From contig JAJRWM010000177.1 of the NCBI GenBank assembly GCA_024276815.1, positions 1 to 10,840 on the forward strand: a DNA stretch of 10,840 nucleotides, in the 5' to 3' direction. Source of the DNA: a bacterium. GTDB lineage: Bacteria > JACRDZ01 > JAJRWM01. The notes under the pieces were generated by a model. That model was not told where the DNA came from, ran no database searches, and saw only the letters and a list, made by a program, of their open reading frames with translations. Below, in pieces: positions 7,904 to 10,840 of the stretch. A program made the translations under genes and the position numbers. The first letter of the stretch is position 1. Every line of letters starts with the position of its first letter.

Positions 7904-7933
7904 CCCGGCAACCCGCCCCCGCCAGTTCCCCCC
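7904..7933 (-). promoter_or_regulatory. Putative G-quadruplex motif in the pilM leader
   Basis: On the minus strand four G-runs of 6, 5, 3 and 3 are separated by loops of 7, 1 and 5 bases (C-runs on the plus strand at 7928-7933, 7916-7920, 7912-7914 and 7904-7906). This satisfies the usual G3+N1-7 rule. It lies about 235 bases upstream of the pilM start, on the strand that would be the pilM coding strand. If transcription starts further upstream it would be in the mRNA leader; otherwise it is a DNA element. The motif is seen; folding and function are inference. Confidence 0.45.
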
Positions 7934-7981
7934 GACTACGAGTAAACTTTCCCGGCGGCGCAACAAAAGCCCGCTTAATTA

Positions 7982-8052
7982 TAGCCATGTATTTCAACAA
8001 AATGCAAGTGTTTAGTTGGCTTGCTACCATATTTCATGAAATACAATGGCTA
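7982..8052. repeat. Long imperfect inverted repeat, arms of 15 and 16 bases
   Basis: The left arm TAGCCATGTATTTCA (7982-7996) is matched by the reverse complement of 8037-8052 except for one extra base, with about 40 bases between. Nested inside are GCAAG/CTTGC (8004-8008 and 8020-8024). A perfect 14-base palindrome, TATTTCATGAAATA (8030-8043), overlaps the right arm. It ends about 42 bases before the -35 box of the plus-strand promoter. It could be a regulator-binding region, a folded RNA on either strand, or a small repeat element. No U-run follows, so it is not an intrinsic terminator. Confidence 0.6.
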
Positions 8053-8060
8053 CGCTTAAC

Positions 8061-8077
8061 TTTCCCCACAGGGGAAA
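8061..8077. promoter_or_regulatory. Operator-like palindrome upstream of the -35 box
   Basis: TTTCCCC (8061-8067), a three-base spacer ACA, and GGGGAAA (8071-8077) form a perfect 7-base inverted repeat. It sits 17 bases upstream of the TTGACA at 8095, a usual position for an activator site. A 3-base loop hairpin is possible, but no T-run follows on either strand, so a terminator is unlikely. The regulator is unknown. Confidence 0.4.
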
Positions 8078-8094
8078 ACAATCTCTTCCTTCCC

Positions 8095-8124
8095 TTGACA
8101 CTGTATTTTCCTTTATATTATACT
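8095..8124 (+). promoter_or_regulatory. Sigma70-type promoter for the NHL-repeat gene
   Basis: A perfect -35 box TTGACA (8095-8100) is followed, after 18 bases, by TATACT (8119-8124), a 5-of-6 match to the -10 consensus. An overlapping TATTAT at 8116-8121 with 15-base spacing is the alternative. Transcription would start near 8131 and leave a leader of about 60 bases before the ATG at 8192. The spacer is AT-rich. Confidence 0.65.
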
Positions 8125-8149
8125 TAGATTGAAGTTACTTCCAACTTGT

Positions 8150-8166
8150 AAACCTGCCAGGTTTTT
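8150..8166 (+). promoter_or_regulatory. Leader hairpin followed by a short U-run
   Basis: AAACCT (8150-8155), loop GCC, and AGGTTT (8159-8164) form a six-base-pair stem that runs into five T (8162-8166). It lies inside the predicted 5' leader, between the promoter and the start codon. The stem is weak for an intrinsic terminator, but the shape is that of a small terminator or attenuator. It may instead only stabilise the mRNA. Confidence 0.35.
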
Positions 8167-8191
8167 CAGAGAAAGGCGCCTATTATACATT

Positions 8192-8209
8192 ATGATCAAC
8201 ATGATCAAC
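8192..8209 (+). repeat. Nine-base tandem duplication at the start codon
   Basis: ATGATCAAC occurs twice in tandem (8192-8200 and 8201-8209), so the protein begins MINMIN and either ATG could start translation. The duplication is in frame and each copy carries a TGATCA palindrome. It is probably a recent slippage event that doubled the start. Confidence 0.85.
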
Positions 8210-10840
8210 CGAAAATCGCTAAGCATCATTTTCTGCCTGATTTCATTATTTACTCTGCCAACCGTGAAGTTGTCCGCCTCGGCAATAAGCTTCATTCAAC
8301 AAATTGGAGACGTTAAAGGCGGTAAAGGCGAAGGGGAACTCCTTAAACCACATTCTGTCGCTATCAGCAAACAAGGCAATATATACGTTACCAATTCCGG
8401 TAACCATCGGGTCGAAGTGTTTAACTCAGAAGGCCGTTTTCTGTTCAAATTCGGCGAAAAAGGCAGTAGCAACGGACAATTCCGTAATCCGGCCGGGATC
8501 GCTGTTAATAGTAAGGACCAAATATATGTCGTTGACTCCGGGAACAACCGGATTCAGGTGTTTAACAACAAGGGGGAGTTCCTCTTTAAATTCGGAGCCA
8601 GCGGTTCCAAGCCCGGCTACTTCAGATCGCCAAACGGAATCGCTATCGACATTTATGACCTGGTATATATCGCCGACACTAACAATAACAGGGTCGAAGT
8701 CTTCAGCTCTGACGGTATTTTTATGCACGAATTCGGCGAAGCAGGAAAAATCGTTGGCTTCCTCAAAAAACCATACGAAGTCGCTGTCGATTTCGAAAGA
8801 GCCGTCTATGTCACCGATTCAGGCAATAACCGGGTGCAGAAATTCACCGCCAAGGGGATTTTCAAGCAACCCTATGGTTCCAAGGGCAAGGATTTTGGCA
8901 ACTTTAATACCCCCACCGGAATCGCCGTCGATAAATACGGGATTATCTGGGTGGTTGACCAGAAAAATAACCGCATCCAGAAAATTGACAAGCGGGGCAA
9001 CTTTATCGATGTCTTCGGTAGCAAAGGGAGCGGCCAGGGGCAGTTTTTAAAGGCGTCCAATATTATCGTGACCGACGAGGGACGGATATATCTGTGCGAT
9101 ACCAACAACAATCGTATCCAGATCCTCAAAAGCTCCGCCGACCCGACCGCCAAGGAACTGAAAAAAGCCGGACCGCCGATGCAAATCAGTTTCGTGAGCC
9201 TGATTGACTCGCAAAGCATCGACGTCGCGGTTGATCAAGATGGCGTCCTGTTTTCAGTCAGCGACGAAAATAATAATTTCCAGATGTTTGACCAAGGCGG
9301 CAAACTTAAAAAAATGTTCGGGGAAAAGGGCCGGGATAACGGACAATTCTCAAGCCCGAGGGGAATCGCCGTCGATAATGAGAAAATTTACATCGCTGAC
9401 ACTAAAAACCAGCGGATACAGATCTACGATAAACTAGGGGCGGTGAAGTATATTTTCGGCTCCCGCGGCAGTGAGCGGGGTCAGTTTTATAATCCCGCCG
9501 GCATCGCGCTTGACAAGACAGGCAAGATTTTCATCGCCGATACCGACAATCATCGCATCCAGATATATAACAACGATGGAGTGCTGGTTAATCTTTTTGG
9601 TAGTAAGGGAACTGTCACCAGCCAGTTCAAAAAACCTCACGATATGGCGGTCGATGAGGAGGGGAATATCTACGTCGCCGATACCGGTAACAACCGTATC
9701 CAGATTTTCGATGAAAAAAATATCTACATTAACGCCTTCGGCGCTAAAGGGAAGAACCGCCGCCAGTTTAAAGAACCTAAGTCGATCGCTGTGGACAGCA
9801 AGAAACAGATTTATGTGCTGGATTCCGGAAACAACCGGGTGCAGATACTTGACTTCAAAGGCAACTGGCTGATGGGATTTGGCTGTGAGGGGTCGGACAC
9901 CGGGCAGTTCAATGCCCCGTCGGGGCTGGCGCTGGATAACCAGGGCAATATATACATAGCGGATTACCGCAACAAGCGTATCCAGGTGTTTAACCTTAAA
10001 CAGGTGCCAGCTATACCACGGAATTTAAAGGTTATCGGCTACGAAGACAAGGTAGTGTTAAACTGGGACCGGAACATTGAGACCTATATCGATAAATACT
10101 TGATTTATGGCGCCGCGAAAAAGCTGGGGGATTACGCGCTGGTGGGCGAAGCTGATAGCGGCAAAAATTCTGTCACAATAACGCCTGCCCAGGATAAACG
10201 CGCTCTGTTCTACAAAATATCAGCGCTTTCCAGAGGCGGGCTGGAATGTAAGATGTCCGCTCCCGTTAAGGATTATTTTGGCGTCGGACTACATAAATTA
10301 AGCAATAAACTATACCCTGAAGCGCTTACCGCTTTCGGAAAAGTGTTGGAGCTGAATAAAAAACATCCTGACGTTAATCGCTATCGGGCCAAGATTTATT
10401 ACCAACAGAAACAGATCGCAAAAGCCGTCGCCGAACTAAAACAGGCGATAGACCTCAAAGTGGCTACTGATGAGGTATATTCCTTGCTGGGCCGGATCCA
10501 GTTCAATGAAAAAAAATATAATGAGGCAATCGTTAACCTGGAGAAAGCGCTCAAACTCTCCCCCCAGAATACCGAGGCCAAAATCTACCTCGGTGATATC
10601 TATTTAGCCAAAGACAAGCTGGATGAAGCTGAAAACAAGTTAAAAGAAGCGGTTAAAGAAGAGCCAAAAAACTCCAAAGCCCAAACGCTACTCGGCCAAG
10701 TTTATTTTGAGAAGGGGAAACTGGACCTGGCGTTGCAGCCGCTCGAAACGGCGGTTGCTCTCAATCCTGACCTCAAAAAGGCCAGTTTCCTGCTGGGGAT
10801 GGTCTATGCCAATAGCAGGAAGTTTGACCTGGCCGTGCCA
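8192..10840 (+). CDS. Exported NHL-repeat, FN3-like and TPR protein, C-terminal end beyond the window
   Basis: An open frame of 883 codons runs to the window edge without a stop. The N-terminus is a signal peptide (RKSL, hydrophobic about 10-23, ending SASA at 28-31), so the product is exported. Twelve NHL repeats of the form GIAVD...IYVADTGNNRIQVF follow. Repeats 1-6 lie at about 52-311 and 7-12 at about 342-600, separated by a 30-residue linker, so two six-bladed beta-propellers are likely. A fibronectin-III-like domain comes next (about 606-692, containing PRNLKV, VVLNWD and LFYKISALS). From about 695 there are TPR repeats (for example EAIVNLEKALKLSPQN at 777-792), at least five and cut by the edge. 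NHL propellers bind proteins, RNA or sugars and TPRs bind proteins, so a scaffold role in the periplasm or outside the cell is plausible, but the function is unknown. The ATG at 8192 lacks a well-spaced ribosome site (AAAGG about 16 bases away). Met 4 (8201) is an alternative start. Confidence 0.9.
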   Translation, partial: MINMINRKSLSIIFCLISLFTLPTVKLSASAISFIQQIGDVKGGKGEGELLKPHSVAISKQGNIYVTNSGNHRVEVFNSEGRFLFKFGEKGSSNGQFRNPAGIAVNSKDQIYVVDSGNNRIQVFNNKGEFLFKFGASGSKPGYFRSPNGIAIDIYDLVYIADTNNNRVEVFSSDGIFMHEFGEAGKIVGFLKKPYEVAVDFERAVYVTDSGNNRVQKFTAKGIFKQPYGSKGKDFGNFNTPTGIAVDKYGIIWVVDQKNNRIQKIDKRGNFIDVFGSKGSGQGQFLKASNIIVTDEGRIYLCDTNNNRIQILKSSADPTAKELKKAGPPMQISFVSLIDSQSIDVAVDQDGVLFSVSDENNNFQMFDQGGKLKKMFGEKGRDNGQFSSPRGIAVDNEKIYIADTKNQRIQIYDKLGAVKYIFGSRGSERGQFYNPAGIALDKTGKIFIADTDNHRIQIYNNDGVLVNLFGSKGTVTSQFKKPHDMAVDEEGNIYVADTGNNRIQIFDEKNIYINAFGAKGKNRRQFKEPKSIAVDSKKQIYVLDSGNNRVQILDFKGNWLMGFGCEGSDTGQFNAPSGLALDNQGNIYIADYRNKRIQVFNLKQVPAIPRNLKVIGYEDKVVLNWDRNIETYIDKYLIYGAAKKLGDYALVGEADSGKNSVTITPAQDKRALFYKISALSRGGLECKMSAPVKDYFGVGLHKLSNKLYPEALTAFGKVLELNKKHPDVNRYRAKIYYQQKQIAKAVAELKQAIDLKVATDEVYSLLGRIQFNEKKYNEAIVNLEKALKLSPQNTEAKIYLGDIYLAKDKLDEAENKLKEAVKEEPKNSKAQTLLGQVYFEKGKLDLALQPLETAVALNPDLKKASFLLGMVYANSRKFDLAVP

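Larger units (their letters stand above)
7670..8191. other. Divergent intergenic control region between pilM and the NHL-repeat gene
   Basis: This 522-base stretch has no convincing gene. On the pilM side it holds an A9 tract (7752-7760) framed by an AT-only inverted repeat (7749-7756 with 7775-7782). A GC-rich block (about 7888-7960) follows, with a G-quadruplex motif on the minus strand and a GCCGCC/GGCGGC inverted pair (7890-7895 and 7954-7959). Towards the plus-strand gene come a long inverted repeat (7982-8052), a short palindrome (8061-8077), a promoter (8095-8124) and a leader hairpin (8150-8166), listed separately. Open frames up to 92 codons occur on both strands but none has a ribosome site. 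For pilM, a TATAAC at 7686-7681 (minus) is too close to the ribosome site and lacks a -35 box, so I do not call a promoter. Confidence 0.7.

Noticed and set aside
7833-8030. A 65-codon minus-strand ORF (or 51 codons from an inner ATG at 7988) in the divergent region
   Set aside because: No ribosome site before either ATG, it overlaps the inverted repeat, and equally long open frames occur on the other strand there. It has no recognisable domain.
7849-8127. A 92-codon plus-strand ORF spanning the inverted repeat and promoter
   Set aside because: It covers the regulatory palindromes and runs through the promoter, has no ribosome site, and its composition is just that of the GC-rich block.
8304-9050. 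A 248-codon plus-strand ORF in another frame over the NHL gene
   Set aside because: It is Ser/Thr-rich shadow sequence. The overlapping 883-codon frame has clear NHL repeats and explains the region.

Overview
The window reads as chromosome from a diderm (Gram-negative-type) bacterium. The evidence is an outer-membrane type IV pilus secretin, a predicted lipoprotein with an outer-membrane-type sorting residue, and exported proteins with signal peptides. The taxon cannot be fixed from sequence alone. The pilMNOPQ block followed by shikimate genes recalls Proteobacteria (pilMNOPQ-aroK-aroB). However, aroC before aroK, an extra lipoprotein gene inside the pil block, and a large NHL/TPR protein next door also fit less studied diderm lineages such as Omnitrophota or Desulfobacterota-like groups. 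That placement is inference only.

Layout. Everything from 7669 leftward to 1 is on the minus strand and runs pilM, pilN, a small lipoprotein gene, pilO, pilP, pilQ, a roughly 300-base gap, aroC and aroK (cut by the window edge). Start/stop overlaps and gaps of 18 bases or less tie pilM to pilQ into one translationally coupled operon for the pilus alignment subcomplex. PilM in the cytoplasm binds PilN; PilN and PilO cross the inner membrane; PilP bridges the periplasm to the PilQ pore. aroC and aroK overlap by 17 bases and encode chorismate synthase and shikimate kinase. The pilQ-aroC gap is not plain spacer: it carries protein-like sequence broken across frames and looks like a decayed gene.

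From 8192 to the right edge, on the plus strand, one open frame of at least 883 codons runs off the window. It encodes an exported protein with twelve NHL repeats (apparently two six-bladed propellers), a fibronectin-III-like domain and a TPR array. It is read divergently from pilM.

The 522-base divergent intergenic region (7670-8191) holds a good sigma70-type promoter for the plus-strand gene. It also has a long imperfect inverted repeat, a short perfect operator-like palindrome just upstream of the -35 box, a hairpin in the leader, and a canonical G-quadruplex motif on the pilM strand. No tRNA, rRNA, CRISPR array or insertion sequence was seen. The most interesting points are the lipoprotein inserted in the pil operon beside a PilP without a canonical lipobox, the decayed small gene before aroC, the double-propeller NHL-FN3-TPR protein, and the structured divergent control region.
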